DNA from: Deltaproteobacteria bacterium
Lineage (GTDB): Bacteria; Desulfobacterota; DSM-4660; Desulfatiglandales; B25-G16
Assembly (NCBI GenBank): GCA_019310725.1
Contig: JAFDDT010000014.1
Location: 1 to 39,578 of the forward strand
Reading direction: 5' to 3'
DNA length: 39,578 bases
Positions 25,036 to 32,799 of this stretch are shown here, one piece after another. Below the pieces are notes generated by a model that was not told the DNA's origin, did not search any database, and worked only from the letters and a program-made list of their open reading frames with translations. The position numbers and the translations under genes are program-made. Position 1 is the first letter of the stretch. Every line of letters begins with the position of its first letter.

Positions 25036-28000
25036 ATGAAAAGATTGCAGATGATTCTGATTGCGTGTGTTTTGACAGCGTTTCTCATAAATCCGCACCA
25101 GGGTTTGGCTGCAGAGCCCGCCATGGCCGATTACACACACTACCCCATATTTCAGGTGAATGCTGTAGCACCCAACATCCTCATTATTATGGACAATTCA
25201 GGAAGTATGAATTTTCAGGCCTATACCGGCGCCTACAACCACAATACCAGATATTATGGTTACTTTGAGCCTTATAAAAAGTACACCTACGGTAGCAACA
25301 TCTTTGTGAGGGACAGCAATGGCGACTGGGATGGCAACTTTCTCAACTGGCTCACCATGCGCCGTGTGGATGTGGCCCGTAAGGTGCTTATGGGTGGCCT
25401 TGCCACATCGAGAACAGGGGGCGGTAACCAGACCAATATTGGGGAAGACCCCGCACAGAGCGGCCGTGATTTTACAAAGTCTTACCAGGATACAGATGAT
25501 GTGACCCCCTTTCCTTCCACCACCGAATACTCCTATCTCATGGACGAAGGCTACTTCTATGTGGATGGAAGCACGTACACCATACGGGTTCAGAAAGATA
25601 TTACCTACCCTGACGAGGCACCTAATTTTGTAGACGGTAACATCGCTGGCGTCTTGCAGAAGGTCGGCAACAAGGCCAGGTGGGGGCTTGAGTTCTTTAA
25701 CTTTGGTACCGGAAATAACGAGAGTGGTGGGACTGTCACCCGAACTATCGGCACCAATATGACCGATCTGATCACCAGTATCCAAAACAAGGGCTGTGAT
25801 ACGTGGACCCCGCTGGCCGAGGCCTACTATGTTGCTATGCAGTACTTCAAGCAGGAGGATGTGGAGGAGGACCTCGATTATCCAAACAACTGCGTCCCCA
25901 ACGCCAACCAGGGCGATGACCCTTATTGGAATAACGAATGGGTGTATTGTGCGGATAGTTTTGTGATTCTGCTGACAGACGGCGCATCTACTATGGACAT
26001 GATGATCCCTGATTCCCTCAAGGATTACGACGGCGACAGCAACGACCCGGGTAGCTACCCTAGCAGCGGGTCTAATTATCTTGATGACGTGGCCCTGTAT
26101 GCCCGCACCAATAACCTGCGGACTGATTTGGACGGTGATCAGAACCTGATCTTGTATACCATCTATGCCTTTGGAGACGATCCAGATGCCGAGAGTCTAT
26201 TAAAGGATGCGGCAAAGAACGGGGGATTTATTGACCGAGATGGAAATAACCGCCCCAATCTCCAGGAGGAGTGGGATGTAGATGGTGACGCTGTCCCCGA
26301 TACGTACTACCAGGCCGATAACGGTTACCAATTGGAGGCCAAACTGATCCAGGCCATCAACGACATCCTCGCGCGGGCGTCTTCAGGCACCGCTGTTTCA
26401 ATACTGGCAACCGCTGAAGAGGGCGAGGGCAACCTGGTTCAGGCCTATTTCCGCCCTACGGTCCCTGTTGGCCTTACCGAGGTGAACTGGGTGGGATACC
26501 TCCAATCCCTGTGGGTTGACTCCAGGGGCAACTTACGTGAGGATACAGACCAGGACCACGCACTGGATGTGACCGTGGATCGCGTGATAACTTACTTTTT
26601 AGATCCTGCCACCGGAGACACAAAGGTAAAGCGGTTTGCCGTCAGCACATCCAATCCCTATCCCAACCTGGAGTCCGACTCCTACGACCTTTTGCAAATG
26701 AACCAAGTCATTCCGCTCTGGGAGGCCGGAACACGCCTCGCCCAGAGGAACGCCAGCGCCAGAACTATCTTTACCTACCTCGATAAAGATAAAGACGGGG
26801 TTGTAGATACCGGTGAAGTGGTAAACTTTGATGCCAGTTCTGCATCCTATATAAAACCCTATTTGGGGGTAAAGGATAATGCCACGTGGAGCTATCTCGG
26901 GGCGACTCATGATGACAGGGTAACCAACCTGATTGACTATATCCGCGGAGAGGATAAGGATAGTTCCGGCCTGAGAACAAGGACGATAGATGGCAAGGTC
27001 TGGAAACTGGGAGATATCGTGGACTCCACGCCTGTGTCTTTATCCAAACCTCCTGATAATTTTCACATCATCTACGGTGATGAGTCGTACCAAACCTATT
27101 ATGAGGCCAACACATACAGAGAAACAGTCGTATATGTGGGGGCCAACGACGGAATGCTCCATGCCTTTACCTCATGGAAATATGACACAGCGAATCAGCA
27201 ATACACTCAGCCTTCTCTTACGACAGAAGAGATGGGTGATGAGCTGTGGGCTTATGTCCCGCAGAGCCTCTTGCCACATCTGAAATGGCTCGCATCACCA
27301 GATTATACCCATGTAGATTACGTTAATCTGAAGCCAAAACTCTTTGATGCCAAGATAAGAGATCACGATGGCAACCCGGGTACGCCAGATGTGTGGGGGA
27401 CGATCCTCCTGGCTGGCCTGAACATGGGAGGTAAGCATATCTGGGCCGAGGGAGATTTTGATGACGGTACTGGGGCAACCGTTCCCGAAATAAGAAACTT
27501 TTGTCCCACCTACGTGTGCATGGACGTGACTGATCCGAGAAACCCAGTTCTTTTATGGGAGCGCTCGTACTCGGATCTAGAAATGACCACGTCTTTTCCC
27601 GCAGCCATCAAGGTAAAAGACAAGTGGTTTGCGGTATTCGGCTCAGGCCCCACTGATTATGATGGATCCAGCACTAAAAACGGCCATATTTTCGTGGTTG
27701 ACCTGAAAACCGGTGAGCCGTACCGAAATGGGACCGATGATTGGCTCTTCGAGACGGCCGAGGCCAAGGCCTTTATGAACTCACCGGTTTCCCTGGATAA
27801 AAACCTCGATTTCAGCTGCAATGCCATCTATTTCGGAGAGTCCTACCTATCAGGCAGCTGGAAGGGAAAGCTGTATAAGGTGTCTATCCCATGTGTTGGC
27901 GCTGGTGGCGTCTACGATGATAGTGATGTCAATAACTATGTAGATGACCCCTTGGATGCAACCAATCCCTGGGTTCTTTCAGTCCTCTTCAACGCCACTA

Positions 28001-28722
28001 AGCCCATTACAGCGCCACTAGCCCTGAGTGTGGATGAATTCGATAACGCATGGGTGTACGCCGGTTCTGGCCGTTATTTAAGCCCCGCCGATAAGACCAA
28101 TACCGACCAACAGTTTATGTTCGGCATTAAAGACCCATTCTTCAATACTGCCCACACAACTGATGGCTATTATCACGACTACAGTTCTTTTCTCGAGTTA
28201 CAGATATCCGACCTCCTTGATGCCGATCCCTACCAGATCGCCGAGGGCGGCAACGACGTGTATGAAAACGGTGCAAGAATTGGCACCTTTGGTGACCTCC
28301 TGGGCCTGGCCCGGCAGGAGGATGGCTGGATCAGAAGCCTGACCACCCCAGGAGAGCGTATATTGGCCAAGAGTACTCTCGTGGGCGGCATAACGCTCAC
28401 CCCTTCATTTGTACCCAACGACGATATCTGTGGCTTTGGAGGCCAGAGCTACCTCTATGGATTCTACTATGAAACAGGGACGGGCTATTATAAGGCAGTC
28501 TTCAATAATGGAACCGCCACAAAAGACATTGACGGACAGCAGGTAACAGTGGTGTTGGATATGATTTCTCTCGGTGAAGGCAGGGCATCAGCAGTTGGCA
28601 TTCATGTGGGAACCTCGGGTGTTAAGTCTTTTGTGCAGCAGAGCACGGGTACGGTCTTGTCTGAAAAGGTAACACCTGCATTTAAGATTAAAAGTGGCAT
28701 GAAATCATGGCTTGAACGATGA
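25036..28722 (+). CDS. pilY1: PilY1 family pilus tip adhesin / biogenesis factor
   Basis: A 1228-residue secreted protein with a signal peptide (residues 1-26, ending GLAA). The N-terminal part resembles a von Willebrand A domain with the MIDAS-like DNSGSM at 53-58 and SFVILLTDGAST near residue 315. The C-terminal half is the PilY1 beta-propeller: DIVDSTPVSLSKPP, YVGANDGMLHAF, GDELWAYVPQSLLPHL, and WGTILLAGLNMGGK. DKDKDGVVDTGE (around residue 582) is an EF-hand-like calcium site, and the DxDxDG runs near 330 and 410 may be others. It caps the minor pilins and can mediate adhesion and surface sensing. Confidence 0.95.
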   Translation: MKRLQMILIACVLTAFLINPHQGLAAEPAMADYTHYPIFQVNAVAPNILIIMDNSGSMNFQAYTGAYNHNTRYYGYFEPYKKYTYGSNIFVRDSNGDWDGNFLNWLTMRRVDVARKVLMGGLATSRTGGGNQTNIGEDPAQSGRDFTKSYQDTDDVTPFPSTTEYSYLMDEGYFYVDGSTYTIRVQKDITYPDEAPNFVDGNIAGVLQKVGNKARWGLEFFNFGTGNNESGGTVTRTIGTNMTDLITSIQNKGCDTWTPLAEAYYVAMQYFKQEDVEEDLDYPNNCVPNANQGDDPYWNNEWVYCADSFVILLTDGASTMDMMIPDSLKDYDGDSNDPGSYPSSGSNYLDDVALYARTNNLRTDLDGDQNLILYTIYAFGDDPDAESLLKDAAKNGGFIDRDGNNRPNLQEEWDVDGDAVPDTYYQADNGYQLEAKLIQAINDILARASSGTAVSILATAEEGEGNLVQAYFRPTVPVGLTEVNWVGYLQSLWVDSRGNLREDTDQDHALDVTVDRVITYFLDPATGDTKVKRFAVSTSNPYPNLESDSYDLLQMNQVIPLWEAGTRLAQRNASARTIFTYLDKDKDGVVDTGEVVNFDASSASYIKPYLGVKDNATWSYLGATHDDRVTNLIDYIRGEDKDSSGLRTRTIDGKVWKLGDIVDSTPVSLSKPPDNFHIIYGDESYQTYYEANTYRETVVYVGANDGMLHAFTSWKYDTANQQYTQPSLTTEEMGDELWAYVPQSLLPHLKWLASPDYTHVDYVNLKPKLFDAKIRDHDGNPGTPDVWGTILLAGLNMGGKHIWAEGDFDDGTGATVPEIRNFCPTYVCMDVTDPRNPVLLWERSYSDLEMTTSFPAAIKVKDKWFAVFGSGPTDYDGSSTKNGHIFVVDLKTGEPYRNGTDDWLFETAEAKAFMNSPVSLDKNLDFSCNAIYFGESYLSGSWKGKLYKVSIPCVGAGGVYDDSDVNNYVDDPLDATNPWVLSVLFNATKPITAPLALSVDEFDNAWVYAGSGRYLSPADKTNTDQQFMFGIKDPFFNTAHTTDGYYHDYSSFLELQISDLLDADPYQIAEGGNDVYENGARIGTFGDLLGLARQEDGWIRSLTTPGERILAKSTLVGGITLTPSFVPNDDICGFGGQSYLYGFYYETGTGYYKAVFNNGTATKDIDGQQVTVVLDMISLGEGRASAVGIHVGTSGVKSFVQQSTGTVLSEKVTPAFKIKSGMKSWLER

Positions 28723-28736
28723 GGAGGGAACCCATT

Positions 28737-29117
28737 ATGTGTATATTTTATAAAGGTCAGTCGATCTACAGGATTTCTGTGTGCTTGGTTTTCTTACTGC
28801 TTTTCCTGCTTTTACCGGTTACCGGTTTTTCAAAAAGCCCGCCAAAGAGTTTAGTAAGATCTGGGTCCATGATAATCCAGGGGAAAACCAGTGACGCTAT
28901 TGTTGTTTCAGAACGTCGCTTTCTAGTAACTGAAGCAACGACTATCCTCACTGTGAAAGGCAGAAAGATTCAGTTGAGCGCTCTTCCCATACCCTGCAAG
29001 GCCGAAATTACCTATCAATTGAGAATGGATCAGGACCCGGTGACGCTGAAAATAAAAATAAAAAAACTACTGAAAGGCTCAAGCAAAAAGTGGCCTCCCC
29101 CACGCTCAGAAGGGTAG
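28737..29117 (+). CDS. Small secreted hypothetical protein downstream of pilY1
   Basis: The frame opens at 28719, overlapping pilY1, but ATG 28737 has AGGAGGG with an 8-base spacing and is preferred, giving 126 residues. A signal peptide or single helix (VCLVFLLLFLLLPVTGFS) is followed by a small beta-rich domain: SMIIQGKTSDAIVVSERRFLVTEATTILTVKGRKIQL and so on, ending LKGSSKKWPPPRSEG. It probably acts outside the membrane with the pilus proteins, since it is the last gene of the operon. A fragment encoding the same C-terminus, LKGSSKTWPPPGLES, lies at 32234-32281. No family is recognised. Confidence 0.75.
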   Translation: MCIFYKGQSIYRISVCLVFLLLFLLLPVTGFSKSPPKSLVRSGSMIIQGKTSDAIVVSERRFLVTEATTILTVKGRKIQLSALPIPCKAEITYQLRMDQDPVTLKIKIKKLLKGSSKKWPPPRSEG

Positions 29118-29318
29118 GCTTCTACCCTCAGCAGCGTCAATACTAATCCTCATCCTGATCAAGGTAAGGGTTTCATCCACAACATAATCAGAGGTTACCA
29201 GTGATCCGCCCTGCTCAAGCCAGGTGTCGCGGGTTCTCGTGCAATCCATATGCAGAGGGTCCCTCTCATCAGCTAGGGCCATCCAACCACCCGTATCGCC
29301 AAAGAGGTTCCTCGCCAA
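29106..29318 (-). pseudogene. PIN-domain ribonuclease (VapC-like), C-terminus lost
   Basis: The reading GDTGGWMALADERDPLH, then TSDYVVDETLTLIR, is the N-terminal half of a PIN-domain toxin (Asp of DTGGW and Glu of DETLTL are active-site acids). Intact relatives have about 135-140 residues; here the similarity stops after about 58 and the last 12 residues come from unrelated repeat sequence. The only start is a TTG directly after an in-frame stop, so the 5' end is damaged as well. No antitoxin is next to it. Confidence 0.65.
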
Positions 29319-29389
29319 TCATTTTTTAGTTATTCCAAAAATGTCAGGTTTGTTCAATTAGATTTTTTTCCGTAAAGAGGCTATCTTGC

Positions 29390-29426
29390 TTGACAACTTG
29401 ACAGTTTAAGTGTACGATTCGTACAC
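29390..29426 (+). promoter_or_regulatory. Promoter with overlapping 17-bp operator for the PIN/RHH pair
   Basis: TTGACA (29390-29395), 17 bases, TACGAT (29413-29418). The perfect palindrome GTGTACGA-T-TCGTACAC (29410-29426) covers the -10 element. This layout is what an autorepressing ribbon-helix-helix antitoxin would use; the antitoxin at 29953 has such a domain. Confidence 0.65.
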
Positions 29427-29453
29427 ATCGTATACGGAAAAGGGCTCTTTCCT

Positions 29454-29984
29454 GTGACCAAAATCGTAGCCGATAGCAGTGCGCTGATTTTATTAGCGAA
29501 ATGTGGTTTTATAAAAACACTATGTGACTCTTATGACGTTATCGCTCCTTCATCTGTGATTGCTGAAGTGGCATCCGAAGAGATGATCAAAAACTATCCA
29601 GACGCCACCCTGATCGCAAATCTGATCTCTAAAGGGGACATAATAATACGAGACCCTGAAAAGGCTGACTTCCAATTGCCTTTATCCCTGCATCAGGGAG
29701 AAAATGATGCGCTTTTATTGGCGATGGAGGTACATAATGCTCTGTTTGCCACGGATGATCGTAAGGCAATCAAAGCTGCAAGATTTCTACAAATACCGTT
29801 TATCATTACACCAAAAATCGTACTTGAATTGTTTAAACTACGGAAAATATCGTTGGAGGATGCCCGGGAATCCATCGAGAAGCTAAGCATAATCGGAAGA
29901 TATTCACCGGACATCATCGCAAATGCGCTGGTCTCACTAATGGAGGAAAAAAATGGCAAAGCCCACAACCATAAGGTTACCTGA
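29454..29984 (+). CDS. PIN-domain toxin (DUF3368-like)
   Basis: A 176-residue protein of the PIN-like family annotated DUF3368: IVADSSALILLAKCG at the N-terminus (first acidic residue), PSSVIAEVASE, LHQGENDALLLAMEV (central Glu/Asp) and FATDDRKAIKAAR, with IPFIITPKIVLEL at the end. These are single-strand RNases acting as type II toxins. GTG 29454 is the likely start (AAGGG upstream). It overlaps its partner gene by 32 bases. The last residues, downstream of about 165, are within the overlap. Confidence 0.85.
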   Translation: MTKIVADSSALILLAKCGFIKTLCDSYDVIAPSSVIAEVASEEMIKNYPDATLIANLISKGDIIIRDPEKADFQLPLSLHQGENDALLLAMEVHNALFATDDRKAIKAARFLQIPFIITPKIVLELFKLRKISLEDARESIEKLSIIGRYSPDIIANALVSLMEEKNGKAHNHKVT

Positions 29985-30261
29985 GGATCTTTTGAATGAT
30001 ATAGATCAATTTGTGCAAGAGGCCAAGTTAGATCGTTCCGCATATCTGAGGGAAATTCTGCGAAAGGGCTTCTCATTAGACAAACAGGAACGATTATTGC
30101 GGAAGTATGCCAGTGGGGAGCTGAGCCAAATGGAAGTTTGCAAAGCCCTTGAATGGAATCCCTGGCAATTCTTATCACACCTGAAAGCTAAAAACCTGCA
30201 TTTGAATGTGGAGTTGGAAGATTTTTTAGATTCTTCAGAACTGCCCCGGCTACCCTCATAG
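29953..30261 (+). CDS. RHH plus UPF0175-type antitoxin
   Basis: A 102-residue protein with two parts: residues 4-38, KPTTIRLPEDLLNDIDQFVQ plus SAYLREILRKGF, is a ribbon-helix-helix DNA-binding domain; residues 44-70, LLRKYASGELSQMEVCKAL and WNPWQFLSHL, matches the UPF0175 antitoxin block (KYxxGExSxxEAxxxL). UPF0175 proteins are the usual partners of DUF3368 toxins. It probably binds the palindrome at 29410-29426. The start ATG 29953 has GGAGG ahead of it and lies inside the toxin gene. Confidence 0.85.
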   Translation: MAKPTTIRLPEDLLNDIDQFVQEAKLDRSAYLREILRKGFSLDKQERLLRKYASGELSQMEVCKALEWNPWQFLSHLKAKNLHLNVELEDFLDSSELPRLPS

Positions 30262-30280
30262 AAGCCGCCATGAGAATTTT

Positions 30281-31721
30281 TTGTCGTCAGCCAAAAAGGA
30301 ACTTAGCTCCGCTTCGCTTCGCAATTGGAAGAATGGAATGATGGAGTGGTGGAATATTGGGTCTTTATTTTCTCTGCTTGAAAAACATTGCTATTCATGG
30401 CAAAAAGCAACTTATGCTCCGTCCTGCACCACATATCCGTTACCATATTGCAACCATACTGTGGCTGCCCATTGGATAGAATTTGTAGCCCAATACAAGC
30501 GATGGATCAGGCCAGTGGTCTTTGAGAATGTGCGCAAGGCATTGGCCTGCCGTGCCCCTGTATTGGGGTGTCATATCTATTATTGTAAAGATTGTGGCCA
30601 TGTTGAACTTATTCCCCATTCCTGCAAAAGCCGTTTCTCTCCCAGTTGTGGAAAACATGCCACCGACATTTGGGCCAATCGGGTCCTCAATCGCCTTTTA
30701 GATGTGCCCTATCATCATTTGATTATGGCCATCCCATGGCAATTGCGTATTGTCATCATAATGAATCGTAAAGCTGGTCTCAATCTCTTAGTCCATGCTG
30801 TAACTTTAGCCATAGGGCAGTGGGCTAGGGATACCAAGGGAATGCGCATGGGCACCCTCATTGTTATTCACACCTTTGGGGCTGACATGAAATGGCATCC
30901 CCATATCCACCTTATTGTCACAGGGGGCGGGCTAAGCCTTGATGGAAAACGCTGGATCGCAACAGACCCCAAATTTCTCATGCACCACGGGGGGTTAAAG
31001 AAACGATGGAAATATCAAGTCACCACCCGAATGAAGAAGGCCCATCGCCAAGGACAATGGCCTTTTCCAAAATCCAAAGATTTCCTTAAGCAATACCCCT
31101 GTTTTGCTTCTATGCTCAACAAGCTCTGGAATCTAACCTGGTACGCCTACATTGACGCTTCCCTTCTCGATCCACGTTTCAGTGTTCAATATATCGGCCA
31201 TTATACGAAAAGGGCAGTCATGGCCGAGTAATCGAATCACCTACTATGACGGCAAGATCGTCCGCTTCAGCTATAAAGATTATACCGAAGGTGGAAAAAC
31301 CTCCTTCATGACCTTGAAGGTTCACACCTTTATCGGTCGTCTTATCCGTCATATCCCGGATAAAGACTTCCCCATGATTCGGTATGCAGGTCTTTTCTCC
31401 AACAGATGGAAACAACACTATCTGGGCCAAGCCCGTGATGCTTTGAACCAATCGGCTCCTGATGATTCCGATGAAGATACCCAGCCCACATGGGCCGAAC
31501 GTCAAACTGACTATACAGGTATCGATCCATTGATATGCCCTAATTGCGACAAACCCCTAACCTTTGTTGGCAGCTTCTTCGGAAACTGGAATGAACTCAA
31601 GTATCTTTTTGATATCGCAGGCAAAGACTCCACCATTGTCCTCCTGCTTTACTGCGACCAGGATGATAACCATGTGGATACCATTCAAAAGGATCCGCTG
31701 CCAATGTACATTTTGTGGTAA
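30281..31721 (+). pseudogene. IS91-family transposase, frameshifted
   Basis: Two overlapping frames make one IS91-type (HUH, rolling-circle) transposase. The first part has the zinc-binding region YYCKDCGHVELIPHSCKSRF, the HUH motif WHPHIHLIVTGGG and the catalytic-tyrosine block VQYIGHYTKR. The reading then stops at 31231. Continuing in the +1 frame gives SNRITYYDGKIVRFSYKDYTEGGK and the C-terminal CPNCDKP knuckle up to 31721. A one-base insertion near 31229-31233 explains this. The first ORF's N-terminal 25 residues come from repeat sequence. I cannot fix the element ends. Short ATTCCATTATTCC-like sequences occur inverted at about 30331-30358 and 31945-31966. Confidence 0.85.
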
Positions 31722-31734
31722 CGCATGGCGTATT

Positions 31735-31944
31735 CCACGACGCCGTATTTTGCGCTTTGAACGCTTTTTCGAAATCAAAAAGGGACAACCCTTTGTCTGG
31801 GAGCGCCATGATTGCCATGAAGGTGTGGTTATCCCTGGAACCTATAAGAACATTCATGGGGAAATAGTGAAAGCTTGTCCTGAGAGAAGCCGAAGGGTTG
31901 ATCCCAAAACCCTTGATCCAGACACAGAGGTTATGCGTTTCTGA
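31735..31944 (+). pseudogene. Unidentified ORF remnant interrupted by a short palindromic insertion
   Basis: An open frame without a start reads RFERFFEIKKGQPFVWE and GVVIPGTYKNIHGEIV, then ACPERSRRV, then DPKTLDPDTEVMRF and a stop. The ACPERSRR-type peptide is the usual translation of a short palindromic repeat (TGTCCTGAGAGAAGCCGAAGGG, about 31876-31897) that is found inside genes of many environmental bacteria. Removing it leaves a plausible protein end. The family is unknown. Confidence 0.3.
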
Positions 31945-32057
31945 ACATTATTCCATTATTCCATGTGAGTGGCATAAATCAGAATGCCATTAGAATAACT
32001 GTAAATTCAAAGGGTTATAGAAATTCTGAGATACTAAATTATATTTGTGACTAATCA

Positions 32058-32130
32058 CTGAATTCCTGCTTTCGCAGGAATGACATATACTTAAACTCAA
32101 TCGTCATTCCCGCGGCCGCGGGAATCCATA
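32058..32130. repeat. REP-like pair of inverted palindromes
   Basis: ATTCCTGCTTTCGCAGGAAT (stem around TTTC) is followed after about 25 bases by TCATTCCCGCGGCCGCGGGAATCCA. These are typical extragenic palindromic repeat units (forms of CATTCCCGC...GCGGGAAT). They lie between the IS91 remnant and the duplicated fragment. Confidence 0.65.
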
Positions 32131-32230
32131 GCTATTACCCGTACTTATTGAGTTACGAAAAAAGGAGTGAAGAGGTAAAAAGCGGGAACTATGTCACCAT
32201 GGAAGAACTTGAGTCTTTGAGAGATGTATG

Positions 32231-32300
32231 AACTGAAAGGCTCAAGCAAAACGTGGCCTCCTCCGGGATTAGAGAGCTAGGTTTCTATCTTTCGCAGTGA
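32231..32300 (+). pseudogene. Duplicated 3' fragment of the gene downstream of pilY1
   Basis: CTGAAAGGCTCAAGCAAAACG through the stop at 32281 encodes LKGSSKTWPPPGLES, matching LKGSSKKWPPPRSEG at the C-terminus of the protein at 28737-29117. The DNA similarity continues past the stop for about 35 bases (GGTTTCTATCTTTCGCAGTGAGAG against GGCTTCTACCCTCAGCAGCGTCA). No upstream part of the gene remains: an in-frame stop lies five codons before. It ends inside, or next to, the 3' end of the peptide gene at 32306-32485 on the other strand. Confidence 0.65.
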
Positions 32301-32305
32301 GAGTA

Positions 32306-32485
32306 TCACGATCCGTCCGTGTAGCAAGGTGTACTGCCAATCCATTCACAATTGCCACTGGCTCCGCCAGGACCAAGGCTACTACTGGTTTTACAAAAGC
32401 CTAACACAGCACCTCTGGCATCCAACTTGATCCTCGTTACTTTGGGCTTTTCGTAACTTTCCTTTTTTTTAATAACTTTAGGCAT
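32306..32485 (-). CDS. Candidate RiPP precursor peptide, 59 aa
   Basis: ATG 32485-32483, stop TGA at 32308-32306. The N-terminal 29 residues are a charged, leader-like stretch: a lysine run, then YEKPKVTRIKLD (11-22) and AVLG (26-29). The tail is Gly/Ser/Thr-rich with three cysteines (Cys31, Cys46, Cys54), GPGGASG at 38-44 and WIGSTPC near the end. The YxxPxV element resembles the YxxPxL leader box that lasso-peptide recognition proteins bind. A PqqD-like recognition protein is encoded 29 bases upstream on the same strand. No modifying enzyme is in this window. The ribosome binding site is weak (AGTGAG). That it is a RiPP precursor is inference from layout and composition; cysteine-rich secreted or metal-binding peptide is the alternative. 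Confidence 0.65.
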   Translation of the reverse strand: MPKVIKKKESYEKPKVTRIKLDARGAVLGFCKTSSSLGPGGASGNCEWIGSTPCYTDGS

Positions 32486-32514
32486 TTTAGCTCACTTTAG
32501 GTTATTTTAGACAC

Positions 32515-32799
32515 TTATTGAATCGCCTCTATCTCCCGCAATTCACTCACAAAGGCAACCAAATCCTCTTCTGCCTCTCCAGAAGATACCTCAAATTCCT
32601 TTACTATCATATTTTTTATATCAAGTAACGTTTTTTCACCATCAAGATGCTCCCAGACAAATGCACCCACCTCATTTAGATTATAGATCGAGCCCATGTC
32701 TCCTACGTTGTCTTTGATTGGCACCAGAATCGTTTCATCCTGTATCTTTCGATACACAAAATCCTCATTCCTTCTGTACTTCTTCTCCAACTCTTTCAT
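32515..32799 (-). CDS. PqqD family protein (RiPP recognition element)
   Basis: A 94-residue stand-alone PqqD-like domain: ILVPIKDNVGDMGSIYNLNE, then VGAFVWEHLDGEKTLLDIKN, then EVSSGEAEEDLVAFVSEL. The NLNEVGAFVWEHLDG segment is the family signature. PqqD-type domains form the wing that grips the leader of a precursor peptide and hands it to a modifying enzyme, often a radical SAM protein. ATG 32799 is preceded by GGTGAG. The next gene on the same strand, starting 29 bases after its stop, is the 59-residue peptide. The domain is intact, so it is not a decayed remnant. Confidence 0.85.
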   Translation of the reverse strand: MKELEKKYRRNEDFVYRKIQDETILVPIKDNVGDMGSIYNLNEVGAFVWEHLDGEKTLLDIKNMIVKEFEVSSGEAEEDLVAFVSELREIEAIQ

